Shown in pieces: positions 1-9,684 of a stretch of DNA of 64,000 bases. A model generated the notes under the pieces. The model saw only the letters and a list, made by a program, of their open reading frames with translations, ran no database searches and had not been told where the DNA came from. Each line of letters begins with the position of its first letter. Within the stretch, counting starts at the first letter, position 1. Source of the stretch: Beta vulgaris subsp. vulgaris (Eukaryota > Streptophyta > Magnoliopsida > Caryophyllales > Amaranthaceae); NCBI RefSeq assembly GCF_026745355.1, contig NC_079205.1, positions 9,600,100 to 9,664,099 of the forward strand, read 5' to 3'. A program made the translations under genes and the position numbers.

Positions 1-149
1 GGTTGTTCCAAAATGTAGGAGATTTGGTTATCAAAATCTAACCGTAAGGAAGTAGCCTATTTTCTATTAATTGGGAGTAAGTGTTCGAGACTCAATCACG
101 CTGAAATACTCAAATATCGTGTATGTGATAAAGTCTCGAGGGGGCAATT
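1..149 (+). mobile_element. 3' internal end of a Ty3/Gypsy-like LTR retrotransposon
   Basis: A polypurine tract (CTCGAGGGGGCAATT, about 135-149) abuts the TG start of a long terminal repeat at 150. That arrangement marks the 3' internal end of an LTR retrotransposon lying to the left of the window. No coding domain is visible in these bases. The Gypsy assignment rests on the style of the tract and LTR only. Confidence 0.6.
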
Positions 150-922
150 TGTAGACGTGAAAATTTTATTATATGCCATTTAATTGACCTATTAAAGTCT
201 TAAAGTCAAATGTTGACTTTTATTAATGGATGATCATGAAATAAATTAATTTGGGCTTATTATTAAACTAGGCCTACTTTAATTAGTCATCTATTATTGG
301 GTCATGGACTCATTAAATGAACAATGGGCTAATGAAGAGGTTATGTCCATGAGGCCCAGGAAGCAGGATAGGTGGAAACCCTAATGTTTTCCTAACTCTA
401 TAAATAAAGCTCTCCTCTTCACCTGCTAGAGGAGAGAAAATCAGACTCCAGAGCCATCAAGGAGAAAAGCAGAAAGCACAACGTAAACCTGTCAAGTAAT
501 CTCTCTGCCACTCAAGTTACATCAAATTCTCTCGGAAGAAGGAAACTGCAAGATCAACCTTGGACGAGATTAAGCCCGAAGGCCCTTATTCAGGAAGATC
601 ATATTGGTTCGTGAGCAACAATAAGTCAACATCAAATCATTTCCGCAAAAGAAGAACAACAAGCATTCAACGTGCCGTTCGTTCTACCCTAGAAGTTTTC
701 TACCTTAGACGAGATCAAGCCTCGACGACCCTCATTCAAGAAAGTCAAGTCAATAGTTCTTGAACTCACCAAATTAGTTCATGAATTAATTAAATTCAAG
801 TGGAGATTGAATCAGAGGAGAAACATTAGAGATTGTAACCCAAACAATACAAAATTAATAAAATATTATTTTGTTCACATCTTTTGACTCTCTATTTTGC
901 AGATCTAAAATTTGTGTTTACA
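150..922 (+). repeat. 3' LTR of the truncated Gypsy-like element
   Basis: The LTR begins TGTAGACGTG right after a polypurine tract and ends TTTGTGTTTACA, giving TG...CA termini and about 773 bp. Inside are a TATA-like TATAAATAAAG (about 400-410) and an A/T-rich 3' part typical of LTR R/U5 regions. The 67-codon ORF at 560-763 lies inside the LTR and has no family signature. The partner LTR is outside the window, so the TSD cannot be checked. Confidence 0.6.
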
Positions 923-1049
923 GGGGCCTCTCGAAAGCTCACCATTACCTGTAGCTCGTTGCTTTTATCAGTAATATAGTAAATCTGGGTTGCTGAATTG
1001 CCTAGAATACTTGCTATAATTCTGTTGTTACTAATCCTTCTGTGTTTCC

Positions 1050-1402
1050 TTGTTGTGGGAGTCCAAGCCATTACATGACCCCCACAACTATTTCATCCCA
1101 TGGTACTGTTTGGAGACCTACAACAACAACATCTCCCCCATTCCTGATAAACATCGATGGCCTGACTTTCAGGGCTTGCCTGAACTTCAACCACCAGCAA
1201 TGAAAAAAGGGTGCGCAGACCTTATAGGAACAATAGAAAAGAAGAGGGTGAAGAGGCTAAGGGAAAAAGTGCTAAGAGTATCAAGTGTACCAATTATGGT
1301 CACTTTGGCCACAATGTCAAAACTTGTAAAGGAGGACCAACTGAAAAGCAACTATTTGCATATGAGGCAACTATCTTTAGGAATAAAAGAAACAGAGATT
1401 AG
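1050..1402 (+). pseudogene. Mutator-like (MULE/MuDR) transposase C-terminal remnant
   Basis: One frame reads HNYFIPWYCLETYNNNISPIPDKHRWPDF and continues into PELQPPAMKKG, the usual C-terminal stretch of plant MuDR transposases before a zinc knuckle. The knuckle follows in another frame at about 1211-1400 (KCTNYGHFGHNVKTC). It keeps the first Cys, the His and the last Cys of CX2CX4HX4C, but the second Cys is Tyr. The frame change near 1205 and the lost Cys show a decayed gene. The DDE core and the terminal inverted repeats are not seen. Confidence 0.7.
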
Positions 1403-1565
1403 TCCAACCAAGGACAGAAGGAAGCCAAGAAAGCAAATGAGGGGAAGAACCAGTATAAGAAGACAAAACAAAACAGTGGTAAACAATCAACTAAAGGGAA
1501 GCCTCCATCCAAAAAATCCAAACATACTCAAGAAGTGTTTACTCACAATGCTATTCAGCCTTTGA

Positions 1566-2595
1566 GCCTTTCTCAAAATGATCTTTGAAGACTGTTTTCA
1601 ACTGGGTTTTTTTTTTTGTAGTTGGTTTTTTGTCAGAAGCCAAGCACTTATTACTTACGAAAGTTATAGTATTTCTTTGTAGGTCTGTTTTAGGATTAAT
1701 AATTTATCTATCTTATTAAGTTAGTAGTTTGGTTTGGGGTAATGGTGAGTTGACATTTTTGGGATTTTGTTTGAAACAATTAGTAAGTTATCTAATCAGA
1801 ACCAATTCATAAGTTTTTTTTGGCAAACTTAAATGGTTTAGTGCTGGTGATTTTCCACTTTTTGGGAAATCTTTTTTTATTGACCTATTTCTTATATGGA
1901 TTTCCATTACATTAACGTTGTGCTACTTACTTGGGATTTGTACATTGCAACATGTTTGATATTTGTTATACAAGTATGCTGGCAGAGTCGTTTACTCTGA
2001 AAATTTGATTGCCATGTTGTTGGGTAATGGGGTGTGGAGATGATTATCGAAAGAGCATTGTCAATAAAAGATTAAAGATTACAAATTACAGCTTTGTCGA
2101 AGTGCATATTACAGATGAAAGATTACAAATTACATATTATAGGTTCATTTTCATTCACTCTAGTTTTGAGAATTGTTGAGGAATTAAATATTACAATTTA
2201 CATATTAGAGGTTCAGATTAAAGATTAAAGATTACAATTTCAATGTTGAGAATTATGATCGCTAATGGCGAGGCTAATGCTCAACGTTCAATTATTAGAA
2301 ATTTATTGAACAAATTTTTGCGTCATCTGAAGAATTCCAAGAATGCTAGAAGAATTTAGATAAAATAGGACACATTCTGCACTTACAACAAATACCCGGT
2401 AGTAACTTCCAATGTTCTGCAGTCAAAGCAAAAAAATTATGGAGAGTTGGAGGAAAAGTCTTACTACTTGCTTTAAATAAAGAAGAGCGGTGGAGGGAAA
2501 TAGTGGGAAAAGGGAGAGAAGCTTAAATGGGAGTAAAGTCAACCAATCAACTAACAATAAGCCAAGAGTTAAACTATTGCTTAACTTTTAATTAA
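1566..2595. other. AT-rich intergenic stretch without a recognised gene
   Basis: No coding signature was seen. Short direct repeats of the phrase GATTACAAATTACA recur between about 2070 and 2240. The rest is T-rich single-copy-looking DNA. Confidence 0.5.
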
Positions 2596-4008
2596 GAGCG
2601 TGTACAATGGGGCTCTCCAACTAGCTCTCCAAGGAGAGAGAAAATGGAGGGTCGCCTCTTATCCAACAATGGGGCTCTTAGAGCATGTACAATGGTTGGT
2701 GTCTCTCCAACTAGCTCTCCACACTCTCTCTCCTATTCTCTCTCTTCAAGCTGCTCTCAAGAGCCATGTCTAAAAACACCCAACAACAATAAAACCCTTT
2801 AAAGAGCTCTCCATTCAACTTTTCATTATTTTGTGGTCCCCATGTCAATAAATGAACCTCATTTCATATTATGATCAAAGTTATATAAATTAAGTTATTC
2901 ATGTAAATTAAATATAATTACAAATTAATCTTTTTCATAATTTAAGCAAAGTAGAATTTTTAAAAAACAATATAATTATGAGTGCTAATATTTAATTTTC
3001 ATAAATTTGGCATGGAATGAAGAATTAATCTACAACATGAAAAACTAATTTTTAAATATCCAATATTAGGCTCATTTTATAGATAAAGGAAAATTATACT
3101 TGTTGGCATAATAATTATTACCATCTTTTTTTTAATTTTTATAGAAAAGATCATTAAATGAATGCATGAAGAAAAAAGAATTGAAGTAATTACAATAAAA
3201 AGTGGGTCCCACACATTGGAGAGCCATCTCTCCATCAACCCAAATGGTATCTCCCCCAAGAGTCCTTTGGCAAAGTGTCTCCATGGAGAGACACCCAAGA
3301 CACACCTAAGAGCCCCATTGTTGGGTAAGAGGTGGCTCTCCATTTTCTCTCTCCTTGGAGAGCTAGTTGGAGAGCTAGTTGGAGAGCCCCATTGTACATA
3401 CTCTTAGGTGTGTCTTGGGTGTCTCTCCATGGAGACACTTTGCAAAGTGGCTCTTGAGGGAAATGTCATTTGGGTTGAAAGAGATCTCCAATATATGGGG
3501 TCCACATATTATTGCAATTACTTAAGTTTTCTTTTCTTCCTACAACCATTTAATGATTTTTTTTATAAAAATAAAACAAAAGACGGTAATAATCATTATT
3601 CCAACAATTATAATTTTTCTTTATCTATAAAATTAATGAGCCCAATATTGGATATATTTCATACACTTAGTATACAATATTTTTTAAATTTATGAAATTA
3701 AATATTGGGATTCAAAATTAATTTTTTTTATAAAAAATTTCACATTGCATAAATTATGAAGAAGATAATTTTTTTCTAAATATATTTAATTTACATGTAT
3801 AGCTTTATTTATATAACATTGATCATAATATGAAATGAGGTTCATTTATTAATGTGGAGACCACCAAACAATGAAAAGTTGAATGGGAAGCTCTTTAAAG
3901 AGTTTTATTCTTGTTGGATGTTTTTAGATATAGTTCTTGAGATTAGCTTGAAGAGAGAGAATATATGAGAAAGAGTGCAGAGCTAGTTGGAGAGCCATCT
4001 ACATGCTC
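2596..4008. mobile_element. Interleaved foldback/MITE complex (arms X-Y-X'-Y')
   Basis: Block X (2596-2680, starting GAGCGTGTACAATGGGGCTC) recurs inverted at about 3307-3403. Block Y (2681-3306, starting GAGCATGTACAATGG) recurs inverted at 3404-4008, ending CATCTACATGCTC. The two inverted repeats interleave rather than nest. Outer ends are flanked by TAA and TA-like bases, compatible with a 3-bp TSD, but I could not settle it. Short ORFs in the arms mirror each other on both strands and are artefacts of the inverted repeat. The element looks non-autonomous; no transposase is present. Confidence 0.7.
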
Positions 4009-4144
4009 TAGCAGACGTGTTATTGTAGCAATTAGAATTAAAATATAATGGTATCATGTGGAAGAAAGATAAAAAAAAAAGTGTAGTACTATGTGGAAAA
4101 GCCAAAAGTTAGATGATACCATATAGAAATTCCCCAATTTAATA

Positions 4145-4347
4145 TTTCCTGTGTTCTGTTTAAAATGAAACGTATGATTTTGGCACGAGGATTTAGGAAA
4201 AGAGATAGATAGAAAGAATAAAAAAAAGAGTGACCCATGTAATGAAGAGAGATATAGAGTGAAGTAAATAACAAATTTAGTAATGTTTCAATTATTTTAA
4301 AACGGCTTAAAATGGTAAGTGTTTCATGTATGTTAGTAAGGAGGAAG
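4145..4347. mobile_element. Degenerate Stowaway/mariner-like MITE
   Basis: The left end (TTTCCTGTGTTCTGTTTAAA) and right end (…AGTAAGGAGGAAG followed by TA) resemble mutated CTCCCTCCGT-type Stowaway termini. The interior phrase GATTTTGGCACGAGGATTTAGG is typical of this MITE type as I recall it. The ends are diverged, so the boundaries are approximate. Confidence 0.5.
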
Positions 4348-4561
4348 TACTGCAAGTACATGAATTAGTATCACATGTGAGATAGGAGAATTGTCACTGT
4401 CAACTTTTTTGGTGTACTTTTGACTATTTAGCATCATTATGCAATTTTAATAAGACCAATTAAAAGAGATATGACACCAACTATTATGATAGATAACAAG
4501 TTGAAATCCATTACCAATATCAATTGTAAACCAACCACATCACTCCCAAGAGTTATTGTAA

Positions 4562-4850
4562 TTGTTTGAAGTATATTTTGATTGTTTGAAGTATATTTTG
4601 ATTGTTCATAACTTTGCTTTCAATATTCTTGCCCCCTGTACTTTTTGGTTCCTGACTATTGGTAATGTCTTGCGTTATGTTGTTGGGACGAAACTTTTTG
4701 CTATTTGTCGCAATATAATCGACAATGTGGAAACGAATGTGATCGAGGTGATGACTATACATAAGGCCATTGAAATTACTTTTTAAGGTAACAAGATACT
4801 CAATTCTCCATTGTTAATTGAATCGGACTCAACTAATGTCATCAAATGAT
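4562..4850 (+). pseudogene. LINE-type RNase H (RVT_3-like) domain remnant
   Basis: A frame from about 4660 reads GNVLRYVVGTKLFAICRNI and continues through VIEVMTIHKAIEITF. After a stop/frame change it resumes as LLIESDSTNVIKW at about 4805-4845. That order (small-residue turn, E-x-x-x-I-x-x-A helix, then an IESDS motif) matches the RNase H fold at the end of plant non-LTR polyproteins. The domain crosses the left edge of the duplicated segment at 4776, so copy 1 keeps its native left flank. The equivalent in copy 2 (36793 on) starts mid-domain. Confidence 0.5.
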
Positions 4851-4879
4851 GTTATGATAATAATTGTGGTCCCCGGAGC

Positions 4880-5990
4880 TCTTTTATACTTTTATTTTTG
4901 ATAGAAATAGGGCTTCATACTTTCATTGAAATAGAAAGTCATACGGCACTTACATATACTTCCTAAGAGATATAAAATTCCAACACATATACATAACACC
5001 TTAGAACTAATTATATTGCAGATTCGATCAACAATAGCCTTAATAAAAAAAATTCATCTGAAGCAATACAATCTGTGACTTAGCACTTATTTGGCTTAAG
5101 ATTTACAGATGTATAGTCATTGGGTGAAAATACTTATGTGGTACTCTAGAAACTTACAGTGATTATGAAACCCTAGATTTTCATTCCTCGCCAGATGAAC
5201 AATCAAATAGATTAATTTTCTAAGCGAACTGCAATTAATAATCTTCCATAATGGAAGAGAAGACATTCATACTCCAAACTCTCACTAAAAGAGAGAACAA
5301 ACTCAATAATTAGGAAGAAAGCGCTCATAAAGAGAGATAAGGAGGATTATTAAAAACAAAACAATTCAAAACTAAGGAATTAAAGAAGGAATTGGGGATT
5401 GGCATCATCAAAGAGATGATGAGGGTAGCCCCTTGCGGTTGGAAAAGGAATTAAGTTTTTTTAGAGAGAGAATACAACATGAAGTTTTTAGCTTGAGAGG
5501 CCTTCTTACCATTAAATATCCCTTTTTATACTCTTAACCAACACGTTTGTAGCATGGTTTGAAGGTACTTCATGGCTAAGTTATAAAATTATGCTATATT
5601 CTAAATTCGAACTTGTACACCTACAACTCAGTTTCTCTCTCCTCAAATCACCATTATTACCTTCCCCTTGATCTATCTCTCCTCTTGCTCCTATTCATTA
5701 TCATAATATATGTTACTTTAGCTCCAAGGAGAGCTAGATCTGATGTTCTAGAACAAGTTGTTAATTAGAGTTGCAGCAAATTTTGTTGGGCAGTGGTGTC
5801 TATGTTCAGCTCTGGTGGATATCACGGTGATAGAGAGCTGTAAATGGGGTTGATTATTTTGTCGTTTATTTTTTTATTTTTCAATTTTTTAATTTAGACT
5901 TGTATTTGGAGAAAAAATTTCCCACAAAAAATATTAATTTAGACTAACAGAAAATTAATTTCCCCACAAAATTTAATTTAACTGTTATCG
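4880..5990. other. Duplicated non-coding stretch, no gene recognised
   Basis: The stretch matches 36897-37985 closely. It contains short A/T-rich phrases and no ORF with a family signature. I see no terminal repeats that would define an element. Confidence 0.5.
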
Positions 5991-5991
5991 T

Positions 5992-6640
5992 TGTAATACC
6001 CCGACAATTCTCTATTTTCTAAAATACCTTTTTAATATAGAACATAGAGATTTATCAAAGCATTATTGTCCGTGTGATAACGTATCAGCTTATTCAGTGG
6101 AAAACATAATAAATAACTTCATAAATAAAACTTAGTCAAACCAACAAAAGTCAAAGTCAATGACAATCGTTAAAACCAACTACAATATTTAAAGTCAACA
6201 ACGAAAAGTAAAAGTCAACTGTGATAAATGATCTACACAACTCTCCAAGTCCCGAACCCATGATGCATCATCTTCAAACCTGTAGATGGACAATGCACTA
6301 TTGATCCCTAGAGACTGCTCGCCAAAATGGATCATCACATGATCAATAAGGTAGCCATGAGCAACATACACACACAAAAGCACGTAATCAACAAAGTTGA
6401 GTACTACATAATTACAAATAAATAATCCTGACATGATACTACTACAATATAGATAGGAATGAATAATAATACAATAACCTTGCAGATAACTTTGTTTGAA
6501 CTAAACATCACAACCAAACATTAGATTACTTTAAATAGAATAGTCACTGAAACGACGAGTTGTCTGACTAAAAACAAGTCTTCCCGTTAGAAGACGAAAT
6601 ACGGGCGCGACTACGTATTCTCATGACCTACGATATCGAG
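5992..6640. repeat. Possible decayed Gypsy LTR fragment
   Basis: The phrase TGTAATACCCCGACAATTC at 5992 resembles the start of many plant Gypsy LTRs. The following ~600 bp has no coding content. The same sequence is in copy 2 from about 38000. No second LTR, primer site or TSD was found, so the call is tentative. Confidence 0.3.
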
Positions 6641-7368
6641 GAAACTTTAAAATAAAAGTAGGACATAGTGATCAATCCGGTCCCAAGAAAACTCCTCTGA
6701 TTCGCCGACCATCCTTCTCCAAACACGAAAACTCCTCTGATTCACCGGCCATCCTTCTCCAAACATGAAAACTCCTTTGATCGTCGCTCGACTCCTTCGT
6801 CGATTGTGATTCTCTCGTATTTCCTTCGTCGACCGTTCAAAGCTCGTCGCTCGACTCCTCGTTTGTCCGTTGTGATTCTCTTGTATATCCTTCGTCGACC
6901 CTTTGAAGCTCCTCGTTTGACAACCGTTCACCGATTGCTGTTGGAGTAAGTCCTCATGATTTTCTCGCCATCGGATGAATTCAAGAGAGCGACAGTTTAG
7001 TGGATAAGATGAGTGTTCGAGAGAGCGACAGTTGGATCGATTTTGTTTTCCTTTTTTTTTATTTTCAGATTTTTAATTTTTTATTTGTAATATATTTTTC
7101 TGCTATTTTTTTTTTGATCTATTAGTGCCACTTGGTCTTTATCTACATTTTAATTTTCTCATTGATGTCGTGGTTAAAATAATTAATTCATGTCGTTTCT
7201 TAATATTTTTTAGTTTCTTACGTTTTTAGTTTTAATTTGTTTCTTAGTCTTTTCATTTCAGTTTTTGAATTTTTTTAGTTTGTTTTTCTCTGATTTAGTT
7301 TCTCTTTTGTATTGGATGTTTGAAACAGTGTATTGTTGTAGCTATGTAACATATTGTAAATTGTAATG
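6641..7368. other. Duplicated non-coding stretch with a short tandem phrase
   Basis: A ~40-bp phrase containing CGCCGACCATCCTTCTCC is repeated in tandem at about 6690-6780, followed by CGTCGCTCGACTCC-type repeats to 6900. These repeats create open minus-strand frames here and at 38620-38923, which I do not regard as genes. A T-rich stretch follows to 7290. Confidence 0.5.
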
Positions 7369-7623
7369 GTACTATAACTACAAAAAATTTACGCCTCGAG
7401 AAATTTTTTACAAAAATATTTTTTTTTACCTGCACATCGTCTATTGCTACGGTTTTAGGAAGAAACCGCAGCAGTAAACTCATTTTTTTAATATTAAAAA
7501 AATAACTGTTACTGCAGCAACAGCTTGATATATTACTGCGGTCAAAAACCGCAGCAATAGGTAATAAACCTATTGTTGCGTCCTTAAAGGCTACGCTGCC
7601 AAAACCGTAAGCAATATGCCACT
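7369..7623. mobile_element. Decayed CACTA (En/Spm)-like terminus with subterminal repeats
   Basis: The stretch starts near AACTACAAAAAATT, similar to a CACTACAAAAA terminus. It then shows repeated palindromic phrases of the kind GGTCAAAAACCGCAGCAATAG and GCGGTTTTAGGAAGAAACCGC. Such arrays are usual next to CACTA ends. Only one end is recognisable and no transposase was found. Copy 2 has the same block at about 39370-39640. Confidence 0.45.
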
Positions 7624-8020
7624 TAGGGGTGTTAATGAGCCAGGGTGACTCGCAAACTGTTCGAGCTCGGCTCGGTCAAAGCTCGGTCAAAGCTCGGCTC
7701 GGGAGGGCTCGACTCGAGTTCGAGATTGACTCATTTTTTTAGGAAGAAATCGCAGCAGTAAACTCATTTTTTTAATATTAAAAAAATAACTGTTACTGCA
7801 GCAACAGCTTGATATATTACTGCGGTCAAAAACCGCAGCAATAGGTAATAAACCTATTGTTGCGTCCTTAATTGCTGCGCCTGCCAAAATCGTAAGCAAT
7901 ATGCCACTTAGGGGTGTTAATGAGCCAGGGTGGCTCGCAAACTGTTCGAGCTCGGCTCGGTCAAAGTTCGGTCAAAGCTCGGCTCGGGAGGGCTCGACTC
8001 GAGTTCGAGATTGACTCGTG
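7453..8020 (+). repeat. Tandem duplication of a ~284-bp unit
   Basis: The unit from TTTTAGGAAGAAA at 7453 recurs from about 7737. It includes CACTA-like subterminal sequence, the hAT target site and the first ~110 bp of the hAT element's left end. The hAT left terminus therefore appears twice, at 7624 and 7909. The units differ at a few bases only. The duplication must have followed the hAT insertion. Confidence 0.9.
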
Positions 8021-8298
8021 ACTTTAGCGAGCCGAGCCTGAGCCTAGTAGAGTTCGGCTCGAAAGTTCGCAAACATGTTCGTAAAATATATTAGATATGC
8101 TTTATATAAAAAAGTATTGTCCCACATCGATAGAAAAAGTAAACACCAACCTTGTTTTCCCTATATAATCTTATTACCCTTTAAGTTCATTATAATTCTT
8201 ATTTGATTTGTCTTATTTTATAATGTTGGACAATTATTAAATATGCAAAGCCTATAAACTTGGATTAGCATAAAATTAATTCTTTTACTATATATAAT

Positions 8299-8526
8299 TA
8301 TAGGAGCATAGGTGTTTATAATATTATTTTAATTATAAGTTAGTTACACGTTGTTAAGTTTGTTATAACAACTTGTTTCTCTTTCACTATATAAGCTGAA
8401 CATTCACCTTATTTTCAGTTTGTAAGATCATAATCTGAGAAATGAATATTGCTTGTTCTTCTCTCTGAACATTGTCTCTCTCTCTCTTATTTCTGTTTTC
8501 TCTTAATTCCTTTCTGGAATTCTATA
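8299..8526 (+). repeat. Copia A 5' LTR
   Basis: It runs from TATAGGAGCATAGG to GGAATTCTATA. The terminal inverted repeat is TATAG/CTATA instead of the usual TG/CA. CACTATATAAGCTG at about 8387-8400 is a likely TATA box for element transcription. Confidence 0.9.
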
Positions 8527-8541
8527 TGGTATCAGAGCTGG
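8527..8541 (+). other. Copia A primer binding site
   Basis: TGGTATCAGAGCTGG directly follows the LTR. Its first 12 bases are complementary to the 3' end of plant initiator tRNA-Met, the usual primer for Copia minus-strand synthesis. Confidence 0.9.
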
Positions 8542-8695
8542 AATCTCTTTTTGAGATTGAAAAATTCTAGTTTCTTGATTCTGTTAGTAAGATTTTTTTT
8601 TATCTTACGAGTTGAAAAGTAATTGTGAAATTTCTTGCATTCTTTGCGAAATTTCTTACAATTGGACACATCTTATTGTGTTATTTTCATAATTC

Positions 8696-9640
8696 TTGAA
8701 AATGTCTGAAGAATCTGCAACTAATGGAGGTATTTTGAGCAAAAATCAGCAATCAAATAATGGAGGTATATCTGATCCTTATTTCATTGCAACATCTGAT
8801 AATCCTACTGCATCACTTGTCACTACTATGTTTTCTGGAACAAATTTCGTTAGATGGAGTAGAAATGTTAAACGAGGATTGATTGCCAAAAATAAAGAAG
8901 TTTTTATTAATGGTGAAATTGTGAAACCTGATGTGATGAGCAAGGATTATCAAAAATGGAAACGTGCAGATTTTATGGTAGTAAGTTGGATCTTGAGTTC
9001 TATGAGTTCAGAATTAGCTGATGATTTTGGCTATATTGAATCTGCTGTGGATTTGTGGAAAGAATTAAATGAGAGATTTGGACAAACTAATGGACCATTA
9101 GTTTATCAACTGAAGAAAGAAATTGACAATTTGAAACAAGAAAATATGACTATAATGTCATATTATGGAAAATTAAAGAAGTTATGGGATGAGATGCAAT
9201 GTCTATGAATTTTTCCTTCTTGTACATGTGGTGTATTGAAGAATTGTAGTTGTAATTTTCTTAAGAAGGTTGCTGAATTTGAAGATAAAGATAAAATGAT
9301 GAAGTTCTTGCTTGGATTCAACAGTGGATTTGATAATACAATTACAAATGTATTATCCATGGATCCTCTGCCAAGTATCAATAGAGTGTTTTCTATTGCT
9401 CAACAGATTGAAAAACAGAAGGAAGTTAGTGGTGTTGTTATTAAAGTAATGCTTTAGCAGCTTAAGTATATAGAAATAATCCAAGAAATGTTGTATACAA
9501 TCAAGGTAGAAGAGACTGGAGAGATGAGAAAAAGGACAAAATGAATAAACAATGTTCTCATTGTAAAGGCAAAGGACATACCATTGATCAATAATGTTTC
9601 AAGATCATTGGTTATCCTGAGTGGTATAATGCTATTAAAG
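8696..9640 (+). pseudogene. Copia A gag (broken)
   Basis: The capsid region begins MSEESATNGG at about 8702 and contains FSGTNFVRWSRNVKRGL and VYQLKKEIDNLKQ, typical of Copia gag. A TGA at 9206-9208 interrupts the frame, which resumes in phase to a TAG ending at 9457. A frame change near 9440 leads into a zinc knuckle at about 9553-9600 (CSHCKGKGH then a TAA before the last Cys). At least three lesions prevent a full capsid protein. Confidence 0.85.
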
Positions 9641-9684
9641 CTGCAAAGGAGGTTCATCATGGTGTTACTGGAGGTAAAAATAAA

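Noticed and set aside
3077..3438. Overlapping ORFs on both strands (81-88 aa)
   Set aside because: They lie in the inverted arms of the foldback element and mirror each other. There is no domain or codon pattern.
6647..6931. 94-aa minus-strand ORF, repeated at 38620-38923
   Set aside because: The frame comes from short tandem phrases in duplicated non-coding DNA. It changes reading frame between copies and shows no family signature.
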